Assembly: GCF_000382885.1 (NCBI RefSeq)
Contig: NZ_CAVK010000171.1
Span: forward strand, 1 to 49,971
DNA: 49,971 nt
From: Sphingobium indicum BiD32
GTDB lineage: Bacteria > Pseudomonadota > Alphaproteobacteria > Sphingomonadales > Sphingomonadaceae
Direction: 5' to 3'
Shown here: positions 43,089 through 49,971 of the stretch, in pieces
Layout: every line of letters begins with the position of its first letter
How positions within the stretch are numbered: the stretch's first letter is position 1
Position numbers and translations under genes: made by a program
Notes under the pieces: model-generated
Told to the model about the DNA's origin: nothing
What the model saw: only the letters and a program-made list of their open reading frames with translations
Databases searched by the model: none

Positions 43089-44034
43089 CAGCGACCCCAG
43101 CCCGCAGGACGAAGCCGACATTTGCGAATGGGTCGAGGCTGACCCAAGCCACGCCGTTGCCTTCGCCCGCGCCGAAGCCGCCTGGGAAGCGGCAGAGCGG
43201 CTGAAAAGCGCCGCCGCCGACGTCACCCTGCCCCCAATGGCGCAGATCGTCAGCGAAGAACAGCAGCGCCGCCTGTCGCGCAACATCATGGTCGCCGCCG
43301 CCGTCGCGGTCATGCTCTTCATCGTCGCCGCCATCGTCACCGTCCGCACTTTCAGCGGAGTCGAACGATTCCAGACCGGCATCGGCCAGATTCGCGACAT
43401 CGCGCTGGAGGATGGATCGACCCTCCACCTCAACAGCGACAGCGAAGCCGAAGTCCGTTTCACCGACAATGGCCGCAAGGTCCGCATCCTGAAAGGCGAG
43501 GCATCCTTCGACGTCGCCCGCGACGCCGAACGCCCGTTCGACGTCGAAGCGCGGTCGGCCGTCATCCGCGCGGTCGGCACCGCCTTCAACGTGCGGATGC
43601 GCCCGTCGATCGTCGAACTGACCGTTACCCATGGCACCGTCACCGTCCATTCGGGCGATAATGTCCAGAAGCGGGTCAGCGCAGGCAGCGGCGCGGTGAT
43701 CCAGCCGCGCACCATCGCCCTCACCCGGCTGGACCCCCGACTGGTCGGCCAGCGCACCGCCTGGCGCGAACAGATGGTCGAGCTGGACGGCGAAACGATC
43801 GAGCAGGCGACCGGCGAATTCAACCGCTACCGCACCGCCCCGATCCTGATCGGCGACACCCGCGTATCGGCGCTGCGCATCGGCGGCCGCTTCCGCATCA
43901 GCGACAGCCGCGAGTTCCTCTCCGCCCTGCAGCTGAGCCTCCCCATCCGCGCGGTGACTGGCGAGGACGGATCGGTCATGCTCCTCTATCGCGACGATGA
44001 GCCGGACATGGTGGAGAATGAGGTCGGGTTGTGA
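42985..44034 (+). CDS. FecR-family anti-sigma factor / signal transducer
   Basis: This protein of about 349 residues has an N-terminal cytosolic DUF4880-like domain (AIEAEAARLLARLNSDPSPQDEA, as AIEAEAARLLARLNS) with the ADICEWVEADPSHAVAFARAEAAWE motif. It has one transmembrane helix (about 95-118) and a periplasmic FecR domain (FQTGIGQIRDIALEDGSTLHLNSDSEAEV, then FDVARDAERPFDVE). It would hold the adjacent ECF sigma factor until signalled. The start is a GTG at 42985, giving a 104-base overlap; even the domain boundary alone requires about 50 bases of overlap. Confidence 0.9.
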   Translation: MRKRISSVQGSGPESSCGTRAAIEAEAARLLARLNSDPSPQDEADICEWVEADPSHAVAFARAEAAWEAAERLKSAAADVTLPPMAQIVSEEQQRRLSRNIMVAAAVAVMLFIVAAIVTVRTFSGVERFQTGIGQIRDIALEDGSTLHLNSDSEAEVRFTDNGRKVRILKGEASFDVARDAERPFDVEARSAVIRAVGTAFNVRMRPSIVELTVTHGTVTVHSGDNVQKRVSAGSGAVIQPRTIALTRLDPRLVGQRTAWREQMVELDGETIEQATGEFNRYRTAPILIGDTRVSALRIGGRFRISDSREFLSALQLSLPIRAVTGEDGSVMLLYRDDEPDMVENEVGL

Positions 44035-44044
44035 GGGTTGGCAA

Positions 44045-44195
44045 AATCCTCCCCTGCAAGGGGAGGGGGTTGAATGGAGGCACGTGACTCCATTCAACCA
44101 GCGTAGCTGGTGGTGGAGGGGTGTCGCCCTCTCGATAGCGCGACACCCCTCCGTCAGGGCTGCGCCCTGCCACCTCCCCTTAAAAGGGAGGATGT
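44045..44195. repeat. Composite palindromic intergenic repeat (family B), complete copy
   Basis: The element contains three consecutive hairpins plus a mirrored end: CTCCCC-TGCAA-GGGGAG (44049-44065); TTGAATGGAG/CTCCATTCAA (44070-44079 and 44088-44097); GGAGGGGTGTCG/CGACACCCCTCC (44115-44126 and 44141-44152); and a second CCTCCC..GGGAGG palindrome at about 44173-44192. It fills the gap between the convergent ends of fecR and cobB. Partial copies lie at both window edges. It is non-coding and could be a REP/MITE-like mobile unit that also works as a two-way terminator. Confidence 0.8.
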
Positions 44196-44217
44196 GGTGG
44201 GTGAGCGCCAATCGCCC

Positions 44218-44919
44218 CTACCCCAGCAAATCCCGCACCATGTCCGGCACCAGCACACTGGCCGGGCCAAGCCGCGTTTCCTCGAAATAGTAACTGCCCG
44301 CCGACGGATCGAGATTCAGCTCCAGCGTCCGCGCGCCGACATGGCGGGCGGTCTGGACGAATCCTGCCGCGGGATAGACCGCGCCTGATGTCCCGATCGA
44401 CACGAACAGGTCCGCGCGGCGCAGCGCAGCATCGATCGCGTCCATCTCATAGGGCATTTCGCCAAAAAACACGATGTCGGGCCGCAGCTTGGCTCGCCCG
44501 CAGCCATCGCAGATCGATCCGGGCGGTAGCGGTCCGCTCCACGCCACCGCCTTGCCGCATCCCACGCACAGGGCGGACCGCAGCGCGCCATGCATATGGA
44601 TCAGCCGCTTCGCCCCGGCCCGTTCATGCAGGTCATCGACATTTTGCGTGACGATCAGCAATTCTCCCGGCCACGCCCGGTCGAGCGCTGCCAGCGCCTC
44701 ATGCGCGGCATTGGGTGCGACCTCGCCCAGCTTCGCCCGCCGCTCATCATAGAAGCGATGCACCAGCGCCGGATTGCGTGCGATCGCCTCTGGCGTGCAG
44801 ACATCCTCGACCCGATGCCCCTCCCACAATCCGTCCGGCCCGCGAAAGGTGGCAAGCCCGCTTTCGGCGGAAATGCCAGCGCCAGTCAGGATGACGATAT
44901 TGTCTATGTCCAGCTTCAT
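44218..44919 (-). CDS. cobB: NAD-dependent protein deacylase (sirtuin)
   Basis: This 233-residue class III sirtuin removes acetyl or succinyl groups from lysines using NAD. Its features are the GAGISAESGLATFRGPDGLW NAD pocket (about 13-32), TQNVDDLHERAG, catalytic His110 (HMHG) and four zinc cysteines (Cys118, Cys121, Cys137, Cys140). Tyr57 and Arg60 (FYDERR) form the Y-x2-R pair typical of desuccinylase-capable CobB/SIRT5 types. It is convergent with fecR, separated by the composite repeat. Confidence 0.95.
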   Translation of the reverse strand: MKLDIDNIVILTGAGISAESGLATFRGPDGLWEGHRVEDVCTPEAIARNPALVHRFYDERRAKLGEVAPNAAHEALAALDRAWPGELLIVTQNVDDLHERAGAKRLIHMHGALRSALCVGCGKAVAWSGPLPPGSICDGCGRAKLRPDIVFFGEMPYEMDAIDAALRRADLFVSIGTSGAVYPAAGFVQTARHVGARTLELNLDPSAGSYYFEETRLGPASVLVPDMVRDLLG

Positions 44920-45028
44920 GTCGCCAGCCTAGCCAAAGCCCGCCGCCAACGCCATGGTCCTGCTTATCGAAGTCTTTACCCCGCCCGCGATAAACCCCAG
45001 CGTCCTAGTAAAGCCGGAACATGATCCC

Positions 45029-46300
45029 ATGCGTTTTGCCCTGACCCTGCCCCTGTTTGCCGCCATCGCGCTGCCGCAGCCCGCCTTGGCGCAAGTGGCC
45101 GTCGCCGATAGTGGCGATACCGGCTGGATGATCCTGTGCGCGCTGCTGGTGTTGCTGGCCGCGCTGCCGGGGCTGATGCTGCGCCATGCGGGGCTGGTCA
45201 ATGTCCGCAACGCTTTGTCGGTGATGACGCAGGGCGCGGCGGTGGCGGCGGTCGTGTCGCTGGTCTGGGCGATTGCGGGTTATTCCATCGCCTATGCACC
45301 GGGCAGCGCCTGGCTGGGCGGCGGCGCGAACCTGTTGCTCGCCAATCTGGGGCAGTTGCGGGAGGGGATGACGGTGCCTGAATCCGCCTTCGTCCTGTTC
45401 CAGATGGCGCTGGCGCTACTCGCCGCCTGCCTGCTGACCGGCGCGGTGGCGGAACGGGCGCGGCTGGGCTGGCTGATCGGCTTTGCGCCGCTCTGGCTGT
45501 TGCTGGTCTTTGCGCCTGTGGCCCATGCGGTCTGGGGCGGTGGATGGCTGGCGGACATGGGTGTGCTGGATTTTGCCGGCGGGCTGGTGGTGCATGGCGT
45601 CGCCGGTTTTTCCGCGCTGACGCTGGCGCTGATCGCCGGGCGGCGGCGCGAAGCATCCGATCCCGGTCACTCGCCGGTGCTGAGTCTGGCAGGCGGTGCC
45701 TTGCTGTGGATCGGCCTGTCGGGCGTGGTCGGCGGCTGGGCATTGGGCGCGACCGATGACGCCGCGACCGCTATCCTGAACCATCATTTCGCCGCCTGCG
45801 CCGCTGCCCTGGTCTGGGCCTTGCTCGACCGGCTGCTGGGCGCGCGCACCAGCGCCACCGGCGTTCTGAGCGGCGCTCTGGCTGGCATCGCCGCCATCTC
45901 CGCCAGCGCCGCGCTGGTCGGCACCGGCGGCGCGATGATGATCGGTGTCATCGCGGCACTGGTCTGCCGTCTTGGCAATGGGCTGGCCGGTCGCTGGATC
46001 GACGATCCGGCGGGCATATTCGTCGTCCATGGGCTGGGCGGGCTGACCGGCATCCTGCTGCTCCCCGTCTTTGTCCTGCCGCTGCTCGGCGGGGTCGGCT
46101 ATGAAACGCCGGTCAGCCTCAGCGCCGCGCTGCTCAGCCAGGGCATCGGCCTTGTCGTGGTCGCGCTGTGGGCAATGATCGGCACCGCCATCGCCGCGCT
46201 GATCGTGTCGATGGTCGTGCCGCTGCGCGTCAGCGCGCAGGAGGAAGCCGATGGCCTCGACACCGCCCAGCATGGCCAGCAGGGCTGGGATTTCCGCTAA
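45029..46300 (+). CDS. amt: Ammonium transporter, Amt family
   Basis: This 423-residue inner-membrane channel-type transporter has an N-terminal signal (MRFALTLPLFAAIALPQPALA) and then about 11 transmembrane helices. Conserved AmtB features are HAVWGGGWL (Trp of the external site), DFAGGLVVHGVAGFSAL (twin-His histidine 1 and the structural Asp) and the second pore histidine in FVVHGLGGLTGIL. The start is the ATG at 45029; the frame extends to 44954. No glnK gene is adjacent within the window, which is unusual because the two are commonly paired. It is followed 6 bases later by a glycosyltransferase gene. Confidence 0.92.
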   Translation: MRFALTLPLFAAIALPQPALAQVAVADSGDTGWMILCALLVLLAALPGLMLRHAGLVNVRNALSVMTQGAAVAAVVSLVWAIAGYSIAYAPGSAWLGGGANLLLANLGQLREGMTVPESAFVLFQMALALLAACLLTGAVAERARLGWLIGFAPLWLLLVFAPVAHAVWGGGWLADMGVLDFAGGLVVHGVAGFSALTLALIAGRRREASDPGHSPVLSLAGGALLWIGLSGVVGGWALGATDDAATAILNHHFAACAAALVWALLDRLLGARTSATGVLSGALAGIAAISASAALVGTGGAMMIGVIAALVCRLGNGLAGRWIDDPAGIFVVHGLGGLTGILLLPVFVLPLLGGVGYETPVSLSAALLSQGIGLVVVALWAMIGTAIAALIVSMVVPLRVSAQEEADGLDTAQHGQQGWDFR

Positions 46301-46306
46301 AACGCC

Positions 46307-47152
46307 ATGCCCGTCGCAGTCGCCATCTTCGCCCATCAGGAAGAAAAGCGCATCGCCGCCTGCCTTGGGTCGCTGCCGCTCGACCGGGCGGACACGATGT
46401 TTCATGTGCTGGTCAACGGCACGACCGACGCCACCGTGTCGCGCGCGACCGCAGCGGCGGGCGGACGCGCCAATGTCATCGTTCATGACATCATAGCGGG
46501 CGGCAAGTCGCGGACGTGGAACCATCTGGTCCACGACCTGCTGACCGGCGATGAGCAGGCGGTCATCTTCATGGATGGCGATGCGGAGATACAGGCCGGG
46601 TCGATCGACGCGCTGGTCGCGGACCTTGCCGCCCACCCCCATGCCAATGCCGCTGCCGGGATGCCGGTCAATGGCCGTATGGCGGAGACCTATCGCCGCG
46701 ATTTGCGCACGCAGGGCGGATTGTTCGGCGATCTCTATGCGCTGTCGGGCGGCTTTGTCGCCGCGATCCGCGCGCGAAACCTGCGCCTGCCCGACGATCT
46801 GATCGGCGACGACGGGCTGGTCGCGGCCTGGGCGCATAATGATTTGCAGAAGGATAGCGGCTGGGACGTTTCCCGCGTGGTCGCCTGCGAAGGCGCGGGT
46901 TTCGTCTGCGAACAGGTCAGTTTCTTCCGCCCCTCGACCTGGCGGATGCAGTATAAGAGGCTGATCAACTATTCGGTGCGCTTCTTCCAGAACCGCATCG
47001 TGTCGGACATCATGACGCGGGAGGGACCCAACGGCCTGCCCCCGCGCCTCGCCAGCCTCTATCCCGACTGGCTCCCCCGCTTCCGCCCGCGCGGCGGCAT
47101 CAGCGCCTGGTTCGACCGCAAGGCACTGGCCCGGATGCGGAACGCGGTTTAG
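46307..47152 (+). CDS. GT2-family glycosyltransferase
   Basis: This 281-residue GT-A-fold enzyme is recognisable from VAIFAHQEEKRIAACLGSL at the N-terminus, the Asp-rich VIFMDGDAEIQAGSIDAL (DxD) and an acceptor-side YALSGGFVAAIRARNLRLP, DDLIGDDGLVAAWAHNDLQ. It has no obvious transmembrane helices. It starts 6 bases after amt ends, so it is probably co-transcribed, although no functional link is apparent. Donor and acceptor are unknown. Confidence 0.87.
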   Translation: MPVAVAIFAHQEEKRIAACLGSLPLDRADTMFHVLVNGTTDATVSRATAAAGGRANVIVHDIIAGGKSRTWNHLVHDLLTGDEQAVIFMDGDAEIQAGSIDALVADLAAHPHANAAAGMPVNGRMAETYRRDLRTQGGLFGDLYALSGGFVAAIRARNLRLPDDLIGDDGLVAAWAHNDLQKDSGWDVSRVVACEGAGFVCEQVSFFRPSTWRMQYKRLINYSVRFFQNRIVSDIMTREGPNGLPPRLASLYPDWLPRFRPRGGISAWFDRKALARMRNAV

Positions 47153-47171
47153 AACGCGATGACTAACCCCT

Positions 47172-47194
47172 GATCCGTTCGTTTCGAGCGAAGT
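47172..47194. repeat. Truncated copy of family A repeat
   Basis: The 23 bases are identical to 29924-29946; the core is CCGTTCGTTTCGAGCGAAGT. The second arm is missing, and the downstream GAAGTCATC..TCTA resembles the flank of the complete copy (GAGGTCATC..TCTA near 30013-30029). This suggests an internal deletion. It sits between the convergent ends of the glycosyltransferase and MFS genes. Confidence 0.7.
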
Positions 47195-47222
47195 TGGGAT
47201 TTTACCCTGAAGTCATCAGAAT

Positions 47223-48557
47223 CTAGCGGTCCTTGCCCGCCAATTCCTTGTTCACGAACAGCGCGAAGCCGGTGACCACCGCGCCCGACAGCAGATAGGC
47301 GCCCGACGCGGCCAGTCCGAACTCCGCCGAAATCGCCAGCGCGACCAGCGGCGCGAAACCCGCACCCACCAGCCAGGCGAGGTCCGACGTCAGCGCCGAC
47401 CCGGTATAGCGGGTGGCGGTGCGGAAGTTGGAGGCAACCACGCCCGATGACTGGCCAAAGCTGAGGCCCAGCAGGATGAAGCCCAGCACCATGAAGGCAA
47501 CCTCGCCCAGATCGCCGCCATTGAGCAGCAGCGGCGCAGCGACGGCAAAGAAGCCGATGCCGACCGCCGAATAGCCCAGCAACCGGCGGCGCCCGATCAT
47601 GTCGGCGACGAAGCCCGACACGATGATCGCCAGCAGGCCGACGCAGGCGCCGATCGCCTCGATCACCAGAAAGCGCTCCAGCGGCTGGTCGGTGTAAAGC
47701 GCGATCCATGACAGCGGGAACACGGTGACCATGTGGAACAGCGCGAAGCTGGCGAGCGGGGCAAAAGCGCCGATAACGATATTGCGCCCCTCGCTGCGGA
47801 TGGTCGGGATGACCGGCGAAGGCTGGAGTTCGCGCGTCTCGTACAGCCGCGAAAATTCCTCCGTCACGACGATCCGCAGCCGGGCGAACAGCGCGACCAC
47901 ATTGATCGCGAACGCCACGAAGAAGGGATAGCGCCAGCCCCAGCTCAGGAAATCGGCGGACGACAGGGTGGACAGGAAGAAGGCGAACAGTCCCGCCGCC
48001 ACGATCAGCGCCAGCGGCGCGCCCAGTTGCGGCATCATCGCATACCAGCCGCGCTTGCCTTGTGGCGCGTTGAGCGAGAGCAGGGACGCCAGCCCATCCC
48101 ATGTGCCGCCCAGCGCCACCCCCTGCCCCGCGCGGAACAGCGCCAGCAGCAGCGCCGAGCCGTGACCAATCGTCGCATAGCCGGGCAGGAAGGCGATCGC
48201 CGCGGTCGATCCGCCCAGCAGGAACAAGGCGATGGTGAGCTTCACCCCCCGGCCATAGGCCCGGTCCACCGCCATGAAGATGAACGACCCGATCGGCCGG
48301 GTGACAAAGGCCAGCGCGAAAATGGCGAAGGACCAGAGCGTGCCCATGAGCGGCGACAGATAGGGAAAGACATGGGCGGGAAAGACGATGCAGGATGCGA
48401 TAGCATAGACGAAAAAGTCGAAAAACTCCGACGTCCGCCCGATGATGACGCCGATGGCAATCTCGCCGGGCGCGATCTTCTTGCCACCATGTGCATGAAG
48501 ATTGCGCACGTCATGTTCCGCCTGCGTTTCGTTGGGCGTAGTCGTCGCGGATGTCAT
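47223..48557 (-). CDS. MFS transporter, metabolite:H+ symporter (MHS) type
   Basis: This 444-residue 12-helix permease has the MHS-type start IAIGVIIGRTSEFFDFFVYA, the loop 2-3 motif region SFIFMAVDRAYGRGVKLT (similar to GxxxDRxGRR), and MIGRRRLLGYSAVG in the second half. Members carry dicarboxylates, citrate, shikimate, proline or betaine; the substrate here is unclear. The start at 48557 is used since homology begins near there; an upstream frame reaches 48644 and would cross the EcfG-like promoter for cyoA. It is divergent from cyoA. Confidence 0.9.
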   Translation of the reverse strand: MTSATTTPNETQAEHDVRNLHAHGGKKIAPGEIAIGVIIGRTSEFFDFFVYAIASCIVFPAHVFPYLSPLMGTLWSFAIFALAFVTRPIGSFIFMAVDRAYGRGVKLTIALFLLGGSTAAIAFLPGYATIGHGSALLLALFRAGQGVALGGTWDGLASLLSLNAPQGKRGWYAMMPQLGAPLALIVAAGLFAFFLSTLSSADFLSWGWRYPFFVAFAINVVALFARLRIVVTEEFSRLYETRELQPSPVIPTIRSEGRNIVIGAFAPLASFALFHMVTVFPLSWIALYTDQPLERFLVIEAIGACVGLLAIIVSGFVADMIGRRRLLGYSAVGIGFFAVAAPLLLNGGDLGEVAFMVLGFILLGLSFGQSSGVVASNFRTATRYTGSALTSDLAWLVGAGFAPLVALAISAEFGLAASGAYLLSGAVVTGFALFVNKELAGKDR

Positions 48558-48583
48558 GGCGTGGAACGGGCCTTCATGCTGCG

Positions 48584-48609
48584 GGAACGATTGTCCGCCG
48601 CACTTCGTT
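48584..48609 (+). promoter_or_regulatory. Consensus EcfG-type general stress promoter upstream of cyoA
   Basis: GGAAC (48584-48588) and CGTT (48606-48609) are exactly 17 bases apart, a perfect match to the alphaproteobacterial EcfG consensus GGAAC-N16/17-CGTT. It points at cyoA and lies in the divergent gap shared with the MFS gene. Transcription would begin near 48616, leaving a leader of about 106 bases before the ATG at 48722. Confidence 0.65.
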
Positions 48610-48721
48610 GCACGGCGAATCACCCCTTGGTCAAATAGAGCCATGCCCTATTTCGCAGCCGCGCAGGGATAGGACAAAAGGTCCAATGTCGCCCCGGTAA
48701 CTTCCTGACTAGACGGAGGCC

Positions 48722-49861
48722 ATGATCGCTCGTCAGCCCGCCAAAAGCCGCGCATTTCTGCGCCGATTCACGCCCCTGCTGCTACTGCCGCTGGGTGCGT
48801 GCAACTGGGTGGTGATGGCCCCGTCCGGCGATGTTGCGATGCAGCAGCGCGATCTCATCCTGATCGCCACCGTCCTGATGCTGCTGATCGTGCTGCCGGT
48901 GATGGCCACCATCGCCTGGTTCGCGTGGAAATATCGGGCCAAGGCGCAGGCGGCGGACTATGATCCCGACTGGGACCATTCGACCAGCCTGGAACTGCTG
49001 ATCTGGTCCGCGCCGCTGCTGATCATCATCGCGCTGGGCGCGGTCACCTGGACCAGCACCCATCTGCTCGACCCCTATCGCCCGATCGAGCGACTGGACG
49101 CGCAGCGCAAGGTCGATCCTGCGGCGAAACGCTTGCAGGTCGAGGTGGTGGCGCTCGACTGGAAATGGCTGTTCATCTACCCGGAGCTTGGCATCGCCAC
49201 GGTCAATGAGCTGGCCGCACCGGTCGACCAGCCGATCGAATTCAAGATCACCTCCGCCTCGATCATGAACAGCTTTTTCGTGCCGGCGCTGGCGGGGCAG
49301 ATCTATGCCATGCCGGGGATGCAGACCAGCCTGCACGCGGTCGCCAACAAGCCGGGCAGGTTCGACGGCTTTTCCGCCAACTATTCGGGCGCGGGCTTTT
49401 CCAACATGCGCTTCAAATTCCACGCGATGGACCAGCGCGGCTTTGACCAGTGGGTCGCCCGCGTGAAGGCCAGCGGCACGACGCTCGACCGCGCCACCTA
49501 TGTGAAGTTGGAACAGCCGAGCGAAAAGGTGAAGCCGACCTATTATGCCAGTGTCGAACCCCGCCTGTTCCACGCCGCGCTGAACATGTGCGTGCAACCG
49601 GGCAAGCGGTGCATGGACGCGATCATGATGACCGACAGCCAAGGCGGCGCGGGCAAGGAATCGGCCCGCGACACCGCTGGCCTGCGCCATGACGGCACCA
49701 TCGACGTGGGCGGATATCACCCGGTCGAACCCGGCAAGAAGGGCGAGATCGCCCAGCCTGCGGGCATGACCCCAGCGGCAGAGCGCACGCCCGCCGAGCG
49801 GGGCAAACAGGCACCGGGGCAGCAGGATCATGAGGGACATGGGGGTGGTCATGGCATGTGA
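48722..49861 (+). CDS. cyoA: Cytochrome bo3 ubiquinol oxidase subunit II
   Basis: This 379-residue subunit of the terminal quinol oxidase in the inner membrane has a lipoprotein signal ending LLLPLGAC, two transmembrane helices (about 35-60 and 85-105, SLELLIWSAPLLIIIALGAVTWT) and a periplasmic cupredoxin domain (LDWKWLFIYPELGIATVNELA, then SFFVPALAGQIYAMPGM). The copper-A cysteines of cytochrome c oxidases are absent, as expected for a quinol oxidase. It is longer than E. coli CyoA and ends in a His/Gly-rich HDHEGHGGGHGM tail. cyoB is expected next, but only a repeat lies in the remaining 110 bases. Confidence 0.93.
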   Translation: MIARQPAKSRAFLRRFTPLLLLPLGACNWVVMAPSGDVAMQQRDLILIATVLMLLIVLPVMATIAWFAWKYRAKAQAADYDPDWDHSTSLELLIWSAPLLIIIALGAVTWTSTHLLDPYRPIERLDAQRKVDPAAKRLQVEVVALDWKWLFIYPELGIATVNELAAPVDQPIEFKITSASIMNSFFVPALAGQIYAMPGMQTSLHAVANKPGRFDGFSANYSGAGFSNMRFKFHAMDQRGFDQWVARVKASGTTLDRATYVKLEQPSEKVKPTYYASVEPRLFHAALNMCVQPGKRCMDAIMMTDSQGGAGKESARDTAGLRHDGTIDVGGYHPVEPGKKGEIAQPAGMTPAAERTPAERGKQAPGQQDHEGHGGGHGM

Positions 49862-49888
49862 TGTTCATTCCGCCCGCCGACACCCAAT

Positions 49889-49971
49889 CCTCCCCTTGCA
49901 GGGGAGGTGGCCGGGCGTAGCCCTGTCGGAGGGGTGCCGCCCCATCGATAGCGGGACACCCCTCCGTCTGG
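49889..49971. repeat. Left part of composite palindromic repeat (family B)
   Basis: CCTCCCCTTGCAGGGGAGG (49889-49907) is followed by GGAGGGGTG (49928-49936) and its inverted partner CACCCCTCC (49957-49965), then CGTCTGG at the edge. Order and orientation match the copy at 44045-44195 and continue the pattern seen at window start. It lies 28 bases past the cyoA stop, so it separates cyoA from whatever follows. Confidence 0.75.

Overview
The window is a gene-dense, GC-rich chromosomal segment of an alphaproteobacterium, most likely a sphingomonad (Sphingobium/Sphingomonas-like). This is inferred from the gene set and order: an nfuA-tsaB-rimI-mucR-fur-plsC-miaB-phoH-ybeY-corC run, a ChpT phosphotransferase of the CtrA pathway, a Ros/MucR regulator, rluD next to rpoH, a TonB-dependent receptor, and FecI/FecR-type regulation. 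Short palindromic repeats lie in the gaps between genes. Nearly all of it is chromosomal core and accessory metabolism. I see no prophage, insertion sequence, CRISPR array or plasmid origin.

Layout. 0-7.3 kb: gamma-carbonic anhydrase and hemB (minus), a small VOC protein, a secreted M28 peptidase (minus), two overlapping GIN-domain (DUF2807-like) envelope proteins, dapB-nth, and a small secreted cysteine-containing protein. 7.4-10.4 kb: tRNA-Arg(CCG), a modA-less molybdate-type ABC pair (modB, modC), an SDR oxidoreductase and ogt. 10.5-16.9 kb: a complete tripartite RND efflux operon (adaptor, pump, outer-membrane factor) divergent from its TetR repressor, with a perfect 18-bp palindrome between them. 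17-21.4 kb: an M16 peptidase and an RhlE-type RNA helicase. 21.7-29.8 kb: a stress-type PPOX-fold protein, then the nfuA-to-corC housekeeping run. 30-34 kb: chpT, a JAMM peptidase, rluD, rpoH and mtgA. 34-36.6 kb: a TonB-dependent receptor. 37-41.8 kb: clpX, clpP, a glycosyltransferase and tig on the minus strand, preceded by tRNA-Leu(UAG). 42.1-44.9 kb: a 64-residue Pro/Asp/Glu protein, an ECF sigma factor with its FecR-like anti-sigma, and a CobB sirtuin. 45-50 kb: an Amt-type ammonium transporter, a glycosyltransferase, an MHS-type MFS transporter and cyoA, which ends the window without its partner cyoB.

Regulation visible in the DNA: a TetR operator for the efflux operon; a sigma-32-like promoter for clpP, bracketed by an inverted repeat; a consensus-perfect general-stress (EcfG-type, GGAAC-N17-CGTT) promoter for cyoA; and a near-consensus one for the small acidic protein. 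rpoH, clpP, clpX, tig, the PPOX protein and these EcfG-like sites make the window rich in stress-response functions.

Two families of interspersed palindromic repeats mostly sit downstream of gene 3' ends, and each occurs three times here. One is built around the core TTCGAGCGAAGTCGAGAA (near 19.9, 29.9 and 47.2 kb). The other is built from CCTCCCCT..AGGGGAGG and GGAGGGGTGTCG..CGACACCCCTCC hairpins (window start, 44.05-44.2 kb, window end). They are the least explained structures in the window. I did not find a clearly new multi-gene system.
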